DNA of 64,000 nt from Campylobacter concisus (GCF_902460845.1 NZ_CABPVS010000001.1:186001-250000); one strand, 5' to 3'. Shown: positions 45,895 to 55,279, numbered from the stretch's first letter. Translations and numbers: made by a program. The notes: generated by a model not told the origin, from the letters alone.

Positions 45895-47157
45895 ATGAAA
45901 AAGGCTGTTCTTTTATACACAATCTTACTAACTATTGGATTCTCCAAGGATCTAGTAGAACTTGGACTTGAGGCTTACAGCAAAGGTGACTACAACAAAG
46001 CAGTCGAGATATTTACTAAAACTTGCAATGATGGAAATAATGGCAATTGCTATAATTTAGGACTTTTGTATATAAATGGCCAGGGTGTAAAACAAGACTA
46101 CAATAAAGCAGCTAAATTATACGAAAAGGCTTGTAATGGTGAAATTATTCAAGCTTGTTATAACTTAGGATTTTTATACTATAACGGTCAAGGCACTACA
46201 CAAGACTACTATAAAACTGCTCAATTGTGGCAAAAAGTTTGTGATGCCAAATATAGTATTGGTTGTTATAATTTAGGGCTTTTATATGAGGATGGTCAAG
46301 GTGTAGAGCAAGACCACAATAAGGCGGCTAGATTATACGAAGAAGCTTGCAATAATGGACATGCACTAAGCTGTTCTAATCTAGGTGTTTTATATATAAA
46401 AAACCAAGGTGTAGAACAAAACTATAACAAAGCCATAGAGCTATACAATAAATCTTGTGACGGTAAAAATGCTATAGGTTGTTTTAATTTAGGAAATTTA
46501 TACGAAGAAGGCAAATATCTAAAGCAGGACTACTATAAAGCGGCCAATCTATATAAACAAGCTTGTGATGGCGGATATGCTAATGGCTGCTATAATCTAG
46601 GTAATTTTTATGAAAGAGGACAAGGGGTAGAGCAGGACTACACCAAAGCTACCAAACTATACGAAAAAGCTTGCGATGGCAATATCGCCCAAGCCTACCA
46701 CAATTTGGGAGTTTTATATGTAAATGGTCTGGGTGTAGAGCAAGACTATTATAAGGCAGCTCAATTATGGCAAAAAGCTTGCAATGACAGATACAGTATG
46801 AGTTGTTACAACTTAGGAATTTCATACAATAATGGCCAAGGTGTGAAACAAGACTATTATAGAGCGGCTGATCTATACAAACAAGCTTGTGACGATGGAG
46901 TTAATGATAGTTGCTCTAATTTAGGAATTTTATATGAAAACGGTCAAGGTGTAGAGCAAGACTACAGTAAATCCCTAGAATTATATGAAAAAGCTTGCAA
47001 TAATGGATACAATCGCGGTTGTTTTAATTTAGGAGCTTTTTATCTAAAAGGCAAAGGCGCAAAACAAGACTACCACATAGCAAAAGAATATTTTTATAAA
47101 GCTTGCGAATTAGGGCTTCAACCAGGGTGTGACGTTTATAAAAAGTTAAACAAATAA
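45895..47157 (+). CDS. Secreted Sel1-repeat protein with ten 36-residue cysteine repeats
   Basis: A 420-aa protein: signal peptide (residues 1-17), a TPR-like N-terminal unit, then ten consecutive 36-residue Sel1-like repeats with the consensus C-x-N-L-G-x-x-Y-x-x-G-Q-G-V-x-Q-D-Y-x-K-A and a second Cys in the KAC segment. Paired cysteines in each repeat match the Helicobacter cysteine-rich (Hcp) proteins, whose repeats are disulfide-bridged in the periplasm. Repeat 7 (QAYHNLG) has Tyr where the first Cys should be, leaving its partner unpaired. At DNA level the region 46030-47130 is a 108-base tandem array. It has its own ribosome-binding site (TGGAGAAAA). Function unknown; binding scaffold likely. 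Confidence 0.88.
   Translation: MKKAVLLYTILLTIGFSKDLVELGLEAYSKGDYNKAVEIFTKTCNDGNNGNCYNLGLLYINGQGVKQDYNKAAKLYEKACNGEIIQACYNLGFLYYNGQGTTQDYYKTAQLWQKVCDAKYSIGCYNLGLLYEDGQGVEQDHNKAARLYEEACNNGHALSCSNLGVLYIKNQGVEQNYNKAIELYNKSCDGKNAIGCFNLGNLYEEGKYLKQDYYKAANLYKQACDGGYANGCYNLGNFYERGQGVEQDYTKATKLYEKACDGNIAQAYHNLGVLYVNGLGVEQDYYKAAQLWQKACNDRYSMSCYNLGISYNNGQGVKQDYYRAADLYKQACDDGVNDSCSNLGILYENGQGVEQDYSKSLELYEKACNNGYNRGCFNLGAFYLKGKGAKQDYHIAKEYFYKACELGLQPGCDVYKKLNK
46033..47112 (+). repeat. 108-bp coding tandem repeats (about ten units)
   Basis: The Sel1 gene contains about ten degenerate 108-base units with recurring stretches such as GGTCAAGGTGTAGAGCAAG and AAAGCTTGCAATAATGG. The near-identity of some pieces makes copy-number change by recombination plausible. 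Confidence 0.75.
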
Positions 47158-47214
47158 GGCTTTCAATACCAAAAACAACCCAGCGAGCTTTAATAAATTT
47201 AGAGCTACGCAAAT

Positions 47215-47724
47215 TTATATCTTATTTTCTGAAAGTAGGATGTTTATATATGGATTTAGTAGCGTCTCACCACGTGCTGCGTATAGCAAGACCTCTTTAA
47301 AATAGTTATCGCATATGCCATACAAGTGAAACTCATATGCCCCTATGCCGTACCCCATCGGTGTGATGTCGACCCTTGAGTACCAAGCGTCTTGTGCTAG
47401 GATATAGCGGTTTGTATCCTTTGTGTATACATATAGCTTTATCTTTTCTTTATCTTTTTCTGCCATATACCAGATAAAAGAATTTGTAATATCGTTAAAG
47501 AAGTAGATATTGCCATTTGGCATGATAGCTTGAGCTGTGTCGTTGTTATCAGCTATAAGCGTCCTACTCTCATAACATATATATTTATTTGGTGTTAGCT
47601 CTTCGATCGGCTCTGATTTGCCGTTATTTAAAACCAAAATTTTATCATCGCTTATATCAGCATTATAGGCAAGTACGGCTAAGACTAGAGCTAACAAACA
47701 TAAAGAAAAAATTTGTTTTATCAA
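47215..47724 (-). CDS. Unknown membrane-anchored protein, last gene of the sulfite-reduction cluster
   Basis: Translation from TTG 47724, overlapping the TGA of the upstream gene (TTGA), gives 169 aa; AAGAGG 10 bases upstream supports it. The longer frame lacks a ribosome-binding site. Residues 1-25 (IKQIFSLCLLALVLAVLAY) are a signal anchor or signal peptide; the rest is periplasmic, rich in Tyr/Ile/Asn, with NGKSEPIEELTPNKYICYESRTL and two Cys. No family is recognised. Co-directional with and coupled to the CPYC membrane protein gene. Confidence 0.6.
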   Translation of the reverse strand: MIKQIFSLCLLALVLAVLAYNADISDDKILVLNNGKSEPIEELTPNKYICYESRTLIADNNDTAQAIMPNGNIYFFNDITNSFIWYMAEKDKEKIKLYVYTKDTNRYILAQDAWYSRVDITPMGYGIGAYEFHLYGICDNYFKEVLLYAARGETLLNPYINILLSENKI

Positions 47725-48674
47725 AATAAAAATCCTCTTAACAAATAATATTTTAGGACATAAAGCGCGCAGATCAGCACACAAGCACTTAGCCAGATAG
47801 ATGAAAATTTAAGCTTGTGTGAGTAGTTAGTCTTTGTGATAATCTCAACAAGATATGGCATAAGGCCGTAAAAAACGCCCAGAAACAAACTGCCCCAGAT
47901 GAGGTAGCCAACGTAAAAATAGTTACCTTTTAGCATGCAGTATGGGCATTTATGGTTTGGCTGCTCGTAAACATAAAGGCCAAAAAAGTAGGTGATGGCA
48001 TAGTAACTAAGCACCAAAAACAATAAATTTGCCACAAAGCTCGCCATACTTTGCTTTAAAAAATTTAGCACCAAAATAACAAAAAAGAGCACATAAAATG
48101 CACTCACTAAGCCAAAATTTGTATAGCCAAATGGTAGCTTTGGAGCTTGAAAAGTAACAGAACAGCAAAAGACCGGCACTTTTAGTGGAATGTTGTAAAA
48201 AAACGAAATTTCTATACCAAGTTCGAGCAATATCATGACAAAAAGACAGATGAAAATGGCGTATTTTTTCTTTAGATAAGGGAAATTTAGAGCCTGCAAG
48301 TCAAGCTTATTTATAACCAGCCAAATGCCAAGCCCAAAGATCAGCAAAATTTTAGTGAGCATCAATATGCCACCAAATTTATTTGAGCCGATCACGCCAG
48401 CTGAGCACATAGCACCAGGTACAATATCAGAGAGTTCATTTAGGCAAAGTGCAAAAAATATAAACAATACGATCTTGATACAGACGCAAAAAAGTAAGAT
48501 CGTATTTACAAGGTAGTTTTGTTTTTCAAGCGAGTATTGAAGCGATGTTAGCGCGTTGTAATCCCACGACCTCACGATCCTAACGACGTAAAAGAGCGAA
48601 ATACTCATCAAAACTAACAGTACAAACTCCGCTAACAAAAAGGCAATAACGGCGTTTGATAAAAAGACACTCAT
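47721..48674 (-). CDS. Polytopic membrane protein with a CPYC motif
   Basis: A 317-aa inner-membrane protein with about eight hydrophobic segments. A periplasmic or interfacial loop holds EQPNHKCPYCMLKGNYFYVGY: the CxxC pair with flanking His and Met could bind copper or take part in thiol exchange. No homologous family is firmly recognised. It overlaps the ABC ATPase gene by 4 bases and the following unknown gene by 4 bases, so it belongs to the transporter module downstream of the NosL-like gene. A copper-handling role is inference from context. Confidence 0.65.
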   Translation of the reverse strand: MSVFLSNAVIAFLLAEFVLLVLMSISLFYVVRIVRSWDYNALTSLQYSLEKQNYLVNTILLFCVCIKIVLFIFFALCLNELSDIVPGAMCSAGVIGSNKFGGILMLTKILLIFGLGIWLVINKLDLQALNFPYLKKKYAIFICLFVMILLELGIEISFFYNIPLKVPVFCCSVTFQAPKLPFGYTNFGLVSAFYVLFFVILVLNFLKQSMASFVANLLFLVLSYYAITYFFGLYVYEQPNHKCPYCMLKGNYFYVGYLIWGSLFLGVFYGLMPYLVEIITKTNYSHKLKFSSIWLSACVLICALYVLKYYLLRGFLF

Positions 48675-49339
48675 ACTATCTCTCCATTTTGTAAGCTGAC
48701 AACTCTATCTGTTGCACTTAGCTCATCAAAAATGCTATCGTGAGTAGCAACGATAACACTCTTTTTTAGAGCTTTAAAAGACTCTAGTAAGCCTAAAAAA
48801 GCACGTGCATTTTGTCTGTCTAAATTTGCCGTTGGCTCATCAGCCAAGATGATGTTAGCATCCATAGATAAAGCCCTAGCTACCGCACATCTTTGACGCT
48901 CGCCACCACTTAAATTTGATACGTTTTCATCTTTTTTATGAGCGATATTTGCAAGCTCAAGAGCCTTTTTTATCATCTCATCTCTCACGTTTGCTTTAAA
49001 ATTTGTTAGAGCAAATGGAGCTAGTAAATTTTCATATACACTCAAGCCATCAATAAGGTTAAAATTTTGAAAAACTAATCCAAGCCTTTTGTGTCTAAGC
49101 TCAGAGCAAAAGGCATCAGGCAACTTTGCGATGTTAGTGCCATCTATCAAAATTTCTCCACTAGTTGGCTTTTGAAGTAGGGCAATGAGCGAAAGCAAGG
49201 TACTTTTACCGCTTCCACTAATGCCTTTTAGTATCACTAGCTCGCCGTCATTAATATCTAAATTTATATTTTTTAAAGCACAAAACTCATTTTGTTTGTT
49301 TTGGTTATAAACTAGGCTAACACCTCTTATATTTATCAT
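48671..49339 (-). CDS. ABC transporter ATP-binding protein, LolD/MacB type
   Basis: A 222-aa ATPase. Walker A GISGSGKSTLL, Q-loop region LVFQNFNLIDGL, signature LSGGERQRCAVARAL, Walker B ILADEPTANLD and the H-loop VATHDS are all complete, so it should be active. The size and the NLIDGLSVYENL segment are those of the LolD/MacB (mechanotransmission) family. It overlaps its permease gene by 4 bases. In the mcc context it may handle a copper chaperone or export a cluster component, but the substrate is unknown. Confidence 0.9.
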   Translation of the reverse strand: MINIRGVSLVYNQNKQNEFCALKNINLDINDGELVILKGISGSGKSTLLSLIALLQKPTSGEILIDGTNIAKLPDAFCSELRHKRLGLVFQNFNLIDGLSVYENLLAPFALTNFKANVRDEMIKKALELANIAHKKDENVSNLSGGERQRCAVARALSMDANIILADEPTANLDRQNARAFLGLLESFKALKKSVIVATHDSIFDELSATDRVVSLQNGEIV

Positions 49340-50445
49340 TTTAGCCCCTCATTTATGTCACTACTTGCTACTCGCCATGAAGGTATGAGCACAAATGCTA
49401 AAAATGGTATCACACCAAAAACAAAGATCAAAAAGAGTTTATCAAACTCTAAAATAGGCGTGAAATTTGTAAAATTTAAAAGCTCATCACCTAAAAATAT
49501 CCCCTTTAAAAGTGGAGCGTTAAATACAAAAACAAAAAGATAAGCCAGCATAACACCGAGCAAAAAAGCACTAACACTAACGATGAAATTTTGTATAAAT
49601 TTTAAAAATATAATATCTTTTATACAAAAACCAATGCTTCTTAAAATAGCTATTTCACGCTTTTTGCTACCATAGGCGAGTGAGATTTGGTTTTTAAGCA
49701 AGACAAAGAATATAAGCATAACGCTAACGTAAATGCTCATAAAAATTCCACCCTTATAATAGTAAAGGTGCCTAACCTTAGCCACTTCATCTTCTATACT
49801 AAGAGCGAAAGAATTTGGATATAAATTCTCTATCTTTAAAGCTACTTCACTGATCTCATCTGTGTTTGGCACCTCAACGTAGAGCTTTGTATACTCTTCA
49901 TCTTTTAAATTTAATATAGCTCTTAGCGTATTTGGATGCAAAAATATAGCGTTATTTGTGATTAAACCACTTTGTGCCGGCATAGTCTTTAATATCTTTA
50001 CTGGTATCATGCGCTCTTCAGTTAGAAAATTAAAGCTCTCGTCGTAGTAAAGCTCATTCATCGCTGCCTTTACACCTTCTCCGACGATCATCTCATCCTC
50101 TTTTAAGCTATCATCTTCATATAGATGAAACCAAACATGCTTTTGAACGAAGTAGTACTCTCCATCAACTACGCCCCTTACATCACTTACGCCATCGATC
50201 TTTGAGATATCGTAGATATAGCCAGGGTGCATGAGATCATTTTTGCCAGTACGAAATGCACTCACTACGATACTTGATCTATCTTTTACTAAATTTATAA
50301 GATCATGTTGGATCGATCCAGAGATGAAAAGCACCGAGCTTAGCACAAAGATAATGAGTGCAAAGAGGCAAAAGCTAAAAAGGTGATCCTTCCTATCTTT
50401 AAAAAGCAGAACCACAGCATAGTTTATAAAATTTTTACCTATCAT
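49336..50445 (-). CDS. ABC permease, MacB/FtsX/LolC-like
   Basis: The ATG at 50445 (MIGKNFINYAV), with AAGG 7 bases upstream, is preferred over an earlier frame start at 50490. The protein of about 369 aa has one membrane helix near residues 18-40, a large periplasmic domain (about 45-235), and three C-terminal helices, the standard four-helix FtsX layout. It is the partner of the ATPase that overlaps it. Such systems act mechanically from the inner membrane rather than importing solutes. It overlaps the small upstream protein by 11 bases. Confidence 0.82.
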   Translation of the reverse strand: MIGKNFINYAVVLLFKDRKDHLFSFCLFALIIFVLSSVLFISGSIQHDLINLVKDRSSIVVSAFRTGKNDLMHPGYIYDISKIDGVSDVRGVVDGEYYFVQKHVWFHLYEDDSLKEDEMIVGEGVKAAMNELYYDESFNFLTEERMIPVKILKTMPAQSGLITNNAIFLHPNTLRAILNLKDEEYTKLYVEVPNTDEISEVALKIENLYPNSFALSIEDEVAKVRHLYYYKGGIFMSIYVSVMLIFFVLLKNQISLAYGSKKREIAILRSIGFCIKDIIFLKFIQNFIVSVSAFLLGVMLAYLFVFVFNAPLLKGIFLGDELLNFTNFTPILEFDKLFLIFVFGVIPFLAFVLIPSWRVASSDINEGLK

Positions 50446-50620
50446 AGACAAAGCCTTTTTGCCCCTTTTGGTTAAAACTAAAAGCAGCATTTGCTCTTGT
50501 TATCTTAGAAATTTCTCTTAGCTCATCTTGCTTTGCTTTATGATCAAAGCTAAGATAGTGTACCGCTAAAAGCGTATAAGAAAGTCCAAAAAATAACGCC
50601 AAAAAAACTAGAAATTTCAC
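50435..50620 (-). CDS. Small membrane-anchored protein between the NosL-like and permease genes
   Basis: A 61-aa protein with one N-terminal hydrophobic helix (FLVFLALFFGLSYTLLAVHYL) and a charged tail (DHKAKQDELREISKITRANAA). The ATG lies 1 base after the NosL-like stop and the end overlaps the permease start, so it is a real, coupled gene. No family is recognised. Confidence 0.65.
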   Translation of the reverse strand: MKFLVFLALFFGLSYTLLAVHYLSFDHKAKQDELREISKITRANAAFSFNQKGQKGFVYDR

Positions 50621-50621
50621 A

Positions 50622-51743
50622 CTATTTACCGATAAAATTCTTTATCTCGTCAAATCTTATGACACCTTTGCCAGCATGATCTTTTAAAAAGCTCACTGCC
50701 TTTGCTTCATCTTTAAATGGGATAAACTCATCGCCCATTGGTCCGTAAACGTTTGAGCCATGAACATAAAACGCATCTTTTGCGTCAAGCTTTTCTAATG
50801 TGTAATAATCGCTCACATAAGCATCTTTCATTTTAATGTCCGCAAAATAAAATTGTGCCATATCTTTTACACCATCAAAATAATAATCTTTGCCATCTGC
50901 TTTGATGAGTGTCGCCCATGGAGAATTTTTGACGAGCATGCCGCATACCGCACATCTTGCACCCTTTGGTACGACTATTCTCTCAGGTTTTTTTATTTCT
51001 TGTTTAGGTTTTGAAGCTTGGTTGCTAGTGCCTAGATTTGCCGGAGCGTCCCATAGATACAAAGCGGCAGCTTGTAGGTGTTTGTCGTATTCAGGAGCTT
51101 TGCTAGCCTCTTTTGAGTCACATACTTGTTTAAGATGAGCTTTTAGCTCAGAGATAGCTTTAAAGCTTTTTGGATCTGTTTTTTCGCAGTTTACCTCGTA
51201 AAATTCCTTACCATGTACGTAAACGCCGTCCTCACGTTTAGCTTTTATCATTTTATTATCACCTTCGAAATCCTGTCCAGCAATCTCGTAAGCTTTAGCA
51301 AAATTCATTATCTCGCCGCCATTTTCTGCTTGAAATTCTTTTGCATCAGCCTCGGTTGAGAAGGCATATTTACTATTTCTAGTCATTGTGCCCTTGACAC
51401 TACTACCAACTACGTAAAATGCCTTGTTTACGTCGATCAAATTTAAATTTTTAGTATCAACGACTTGTGCCTCGCTTGGGATCTTGCCTTCTGTTAGCTC
51501 GTATAAGCAGTGGAGTGATGCTACTTGCTTGCCGTTATATACGTGATTAGTCTTATAAAATTTAACCAAATTCATTCCACAAACGGTGCAGTACTCCTTA
51601 CCCTCGCCACTTCCTACTAGTGTAGCCTTGCTAGGATCCACGCTTTGAAACATCGGTTTCATTTTGACGGCTTGTTCATTTGCCGAAGCACCAAAAAGTA
51701 GGGTTGCTAGCAGTGCTGAACCCAAGATAGAACGTAAAATCAT
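50622..51743 (-). CDS. mccL: Periplasmic tandem-NosL-domain protein, copper chaperone of the sulfite-reductase cluster
   Basis: A 373-aa protein with a signal peptide (residues 1-21, ending GASA) and two NosL-like domains. Domain 1 holds YCTVCGMNL and domain 2 ARCAVCGML, each a CxxCGM motif as in NosL, which binds copper for nitrous oxide reductase. A linker region of about 60 residues with further Cys separates them. In Wolinella succinogenes a NosL-like MccL contributes to sulfite respiration; MccA has a heme c-copper active site, so delivery of Cu(I) to MccA fits. Gene symbol given by that analogy. Most NosL proteins have one domain; the duplication here is notable. It has its own TATAAT promoter. 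Confidence 0.8.
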   Translation of the reverse strand: MILRSILGSALLATLLFGASANEQAVKMKPMFQSVDPSKATLVGSGEGKEYCTVCGMNLVKFYKTNHVYNGKQVASLHCLYELTEGKIPSEAQVVDTKNLNLIDVNKAFYVVGSSVKGTMTRNSKYAFSTEADAKEFQAENGGEIMNFAKAYEIAGQDFEGDNKMIKAKREDGVYVHGKEFYEVNCEKTDPKSFKAISELKAHLKQVCDSKEASKAPEYDKHLQAAALYLWDAPANLGTSNQASKPKQEIKKPERIVVPKGARCAVCGMLVKNSPWATLIKADGKDYYFDGVKDMAQFYFADIKMKDAYVSDYYTLEKLDAKDAFYVHGSNVYGPMGDEFIPFKDEAKAVSFLKDHAGKGVIRFDEIKNFIGK

Positions 51744-51773
51744 AATTATCTCCTTTAGTATTTTTATTTTTAT

Positions 51774-51779
51774 ATTATA
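51774..51779 (-). promoter_or_regulatory. Internal promoter before the NosL-like gene
   Basis: The minus strand reads TTATATAATATAAA, with TATAAT 31 bases before the ATG and AAAGGAG as ribosome-binding site, in a 73-base gap of an otherwise tight cluster. Confidence 0.4.
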
Positions 51780-51816
51780 TAAGCTTTAAATACCGCTAGG
51801 TTAGCTTTATCAAGCA

Positions 51817-52644
51817 TCAATGCTTTCCTAAAATTTCTAAATTCTCACACGCTTCTTTTAAGCCATTTTTGCAGCTTTTAGTGAAAATTTCACGTGCTTT
51901 CTCCACGTCTTCTTTTACGCCTTTGCCTTCAGCTAGCATGATAGCGTAATTATTGCAGCCCTTTTCATATCCATATATACACGCTTGCTCATAAAGTTTT
52001 GTGGCTTTTGTAAGGTTTTGATCAACGCCCTGAGCATAGACATATAAAAAGCCGAGATTATCACACCCTATGCCAGCTTCGTTTGCACAAGCCATTTCGT
52101 AGTTTACTTTGGCTTTTGCATAGTCTTTTTCTACACCTTCACCCCGCGCGTATAGATAGCCAAGGTTGCTACATCCTATGCCGTCCCCTGCCTTGCAAGC
52201 CTTTTCGTAAAGCTCTTTTGCCTTTTTAAGATCCTTTGTCACGCCGGTGCCATTTGCATAAAGCAAGCCAAGCTCTGTGCAACCCTCATTATCCTTACAA
52301 GCCTTTTCATAAAATTTAACTGCTTTTACTAGGTCTTTCTCTACGCCTTTGCCTTTTTCATAGACGTAGCCAAGATTGCTACAAGCCATAGAGAAATTTT
52401 GATCACAAGCCTTTTCGTAAAGCATCGCCGCCTTTGCTTCGTCCTTTTTGACATTGCCATCACCTCTGCTGTAAAGTACAGCTAGGTTATAGCAGCCTGA
52501 TGCCTTTTTCTCTTTGTCACAAGCATCTTCATAAATTTGTGCTAGCTTGTTGTGATCGTCTTTTGCACTTAAAGCCTCTTTGATATAGCCAGCATTTAAT
52601 AGTCCCAAACAAGCAAACAATAAAACTAAACCCTTTTTCATCAT
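51817..52644 (-). CDS. Secreted Sel1-repeat protein within the mcc cluster
   Basis: A 275-aa protein with a signal peptide (residues 1-18, ending LLNAG) and about six Sel1-like repeats, each with C-x-N-L-(G/A)-x-x-Y and KAC/QAC cysteines (GCYNLAVLY, ACSNLGYVY, GCSNLGYLY, GCDNLGFLY), as in Helicobacter Hcp proteins. Its repeats are more diverged than those of the 45.9-kb gene. Located directly after the heme lyase gene, so a scaffolding role in periplasmic assembly of the sulfite reductase is possible but not proven. Confidence 0.82.
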   Translation of the reverse strand: MMKKGLVLLFACLGLLNAGYIKEALSAKDDHNKLAQIYEDACDKEKKASGCYNLAVLYSRGDGNVKKDEAKAAMLYEKACDQNFSMACSNLGYVYEKGKGVEKDLVKAVKFYEKACKDNEGCTELGLLYANGTGVTKDLKKAKELYEKACKAGDGIGCSNLGYLYARGEGVEKDYAKAKVNYEMACANEAGIGCDNLGFLYVYAQGVDQNLTKATKLYEQACIYGYEKGCNNYAIMLAEGKGVKEDVEKAREIFTKSCKNGLKEACENLEILGKH

Positions 52645-52649
52645 ATCTC

Positions 52650-55265
52650 CTAAATCTCTTTTATATCCTTACCTCTATAAGCAAAGGCGATTAGCAAAGC
52701 CAAGAGCATTAAAAGCAAATAAAGCAAATTTGAAACGCTAAATCCATCACCATTTGCGTATGAGTGAAGTCCGCTTAGATAGAAATTTACACCAAAATAG
52801 GTAAAAATAACTGAACCAAAAGAGAGCACGCTAGCTACTAAAAAGGTAAAAATATTTTTTAATCTTGGGATAAATCTTAAATGAAGTGCAATAGCATAAA
52901 TAATTATCGTAATGTACGACCAGCTCTCTTTGCTATCCCAGCCCCAGTATCTACCCCAGCTCTCATTCGCCCAGACGCCACCAAGGAAATTTCCAATAGT
53001 TAGCAGGCTAAGTCCTATGATGAGGCTTAGCTCATCAGTTGCAGCGAGGTATCTTATCTGTTCACTAAGCTTTTGCTCGTTTTTTTGATTTTTTATAGCC
53101 ATTAAAAGAAGTCCAAAAAGCCCGAGCACAAAGCTAAAACCTAAAAAGCCATAGCTTGCCGTGATGACACTTACGTGCACACTAAGCCAAAATGACTTTA
53201 AAACTGGGACTAGATTTGTTATTTGTGGATTTATAAAATTTAGATGAGCCACAAGCAAGCTCACGCTTGCAAAAAGTGAAGCAGCTCCAAGAGCAAAGCT
53301 TTGATGTTTAAAAAATAAAACTCCAGCTAATACGCTTGCGAGCGAGATATAGACTAAACTCTCATAGGCATCACTCCAAGGTGCATGCCCTGAGATATAA
53401 GCACGAAGAGCTAAATTTAGCAAATGCACCACAAAGCCAAAATAAAATGCAAGGCTAAGCGCTTTTTCAAATCTAAATTTCTTTCCAGAAAATAGCCTAT
53501 AAAAGCCAAGAGCGAGCGAAACTAGCCCAAGGATCATGTAAAAATATATAAGAAATTTAAAAATTTCCATTTGGTTATAAAGCACCTCAAGCTCCACCTT
53601 TGCCTCGCTTGGCGCAAGAGAGCCTAGAGTGCTTCTTTGATAGCTTGAAATTTTCTCCAAGCTCTTATCAGCTCCCTCACACTCGCCACTTTTTACGCAA
53701 AAGCTTAAATTTTCTATATAATTGCCTAAAACACTTTTAAGCTCGCTTGAAATTTCACTTGAGCCAAAGGCTTCATTTACGCCTAGCCATGTTAATTTAT
53801 CACCATTTTTAGCTGGGATAAATTTTAAAATTTCTCCCTTTAATGCAAGGTATAAGACATTTAGTCTCTCATCAAATTTGATCACGTCATTATCAAATTT
53901 ATCTCTTTTTGAGGCGGATTTTTCATTTGCAGCTTCTACAAATTTAGCCAGCTTATACTCGCCATTTTCGTTAAAAACATCGTTAAAACTAGCAAATTTT
54001 TCATTAACTCCCAAAAGCTCGCCCACACGCTCACTTGTGATCTTTACTATCCTTTTGTCCATCCACTCTTTTGGCGAGATGGCAAAAGAGAGCATTAGCT
54101 CCTCGCTACTAAGCCCAAATAGCGTAGTTTTGGTTGAAATTTTACTTATCACAGCTCTTGAGTAAGAGCCAGCTGGAGAGATTCTGCTATCAGCCTGAGT
54201 CAAAATTTTGGCAAATTTGCTTGCATGAGCGTCTAAATTTTTATTATTTTCGTTAGCAAAATTTGGAGTTGCGCTTAATAAAAGAACAGCCAAAAATGCT
54301 ATTTGAGAGCCTTTTATGAAATTTAGCAGCCTAAAAAATCGGCTATTTTTGCTAAATAAATTTGCCACAAAGCCAAGGCAAAGCAAAAAATATCCTATGT
54401 AAGTTGGGATTTTGCCAGGATCACGGCTGATCTCAAAAGCGCTTCCAAGCTCGTCAGGATCGTATGAAGACTGAAAAATTTTATAGCCATCAATCGTTAG
54501 TGGATTATTTAGCGAGATGTCGTACTTGCCGCCAGCGATACTTACTTTACTTGTATAAGATGATGGACTATTTAGCCCTGCATATCGCTCTAAAATAAAC
54601 TCATCAAGCTTTAATGAAAATGGTAAATTTAAAGCCTTTGAGCTAAAGTAAAATTTCACCTCTTGCCCACCAAAACTTAGCACACTAGGCTCCAGCTCAT
54701 ATCCAGCTCCGCCTTTTAGTTTAATACTCTTTTTTTCGCCGTTAAAACTTATCTCTAAGCTAAGCGTAGCAGGAGCGTTTTTCTCATCTTTTTTATATCC
54801 AAGCAAGTTAATTATAAATTCCTTGCCGTCTATAAAATTTTTAAACTCAAGGTCGTTTTTACCAAATAAGCTTAATTTTAATGGATAACTAAAATTTTCT
54901 CCAAGCATTTCGACTCTAAGATAAGGCTTAACGCTTTGCATTACATTTGAGCTTTGCAGAGCTCTAAGATGCATAACGCCCTCTTCTCCAAAATACCTTG
55001 TAAGCGCAGCTCCGATGAAGATAACGATAAAAGCAAGATGTATCAAAAATGCGCCAAATTTTTTATACATCTTGGTTTTTATGATACTAATGGCTAAACA
55101 AATGGTGCAAGCAAACATAACACACTCGTACCAAAGCGCTTCGTAAACAAGCACTCTGGCCGTTTGTGTGTCATAAAAATTTTCTAAAAAAGTCGCAAGC
55201 CCTGCACCAAAAGCAAGAATAAATAATAATATCAAAGACAAGCGGTAGATATTTAAAATTCTCAT
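52650..55265 (-). CDS. ccsA1: Fused CcsBA-type cytochrome c heme lyase
   Basis: An 871-aa inner-membrane heme lyase in which a ResB/CcsB-like N-terminal half and a CcsA/ResC C-terminal half are one chain, as in Helicobacter and Wolinella. The C-terminal half contains the tryptophan-rich heme-handling motif WGRYWGWDSKESWSY (WWD domain), with flanking His. Numerous membrane helices are seen on both sides of a large periplasmic domain. In W. succinogenes the CcsA1 paralogue is dedicated to the CX15CH heme site of MccA; placement between mccD and the Sel1 gene, and a CX15CH motif in the MccA of this window, support the same job here. Confidence 0.88.
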   Translation of the reverse strand: MRILNIYRLSLILLFILAFGAGLATFLENFYDTQTARVLVYEALWYECVMFACTICLAISIIKTKMYKKFGAFLIHLAFIVIFIGAALTRYFGEEGVMHLRALQSSNVMQSVKPYLRVEMLGENFSYPLKLSLFGKNDLEFKNFIDGKEFIINLLGYKKDEKNAPATLSLEISFNGEKKSIKLKGGAGYELEPSVLSFGGQEVKFYFSSKALNLPFSLKLDEFILERYAGLNSPSSYTSKVSIAGGKYDISLNNPLTIDGYKIFQSSYDPDELGSAFEISRDPGKIPTYIGYFLLCLGFVANLFSKNSRFFRLLNFIKGSQIAFLAVLLLSATPNFANENNKNLDAHASKFAKILTQADSRISPAGSYSRAVISKISTKTTLFGLSSEELMLSFAISPKEWMDKRIVKITSERVGELLGVNEKFASFNDVFNENGEYKLAKFVEAANEKSASKRDKFDNDVIKFDERLNVLYLALKGEILKFIPAKNGDKLTWLGVNEAFGSSEISSELKSVLGNYIENLSFCVKSGECEGADKSLEKISSYQRSTLGSLAPSEAKVELEVLYNQMEIFKFLIYFYMILGLVSLALGFYRLFSGKKFRFEKALSLAFYFGFVVHLLNLALRAYISGHAPWSDAYESLVYISLASVLAGVLFFKHQSFALGAASLFASVSLLVAHLNFINPQITNLVPVLKSFWLSVHVSVITASYGFLGFSFVLGLFGLLLMAIKNQKNEQKLSEQIRYLAATDELSLIIGLSLLTIGNFLGGVWANESWGRYWGWDSKESWSYITIIIYAIALHLRFIPRLKNIFTFLVASVLSFGSVIFTYFGVNFYLSGLHSYANGDGFSVSNLLYLLLMLLALLIAFAYRGKDIKEI

Positions 55266-55279
55266 CGCTCGCCTCTACT

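Noticed and set aside
53722-54165. A 147-aa plus-strand frame inside the heme lyase gene
   Set aside because: It is antisense to a clearly coding region and shows Leu/Ser-rich shadow composition.
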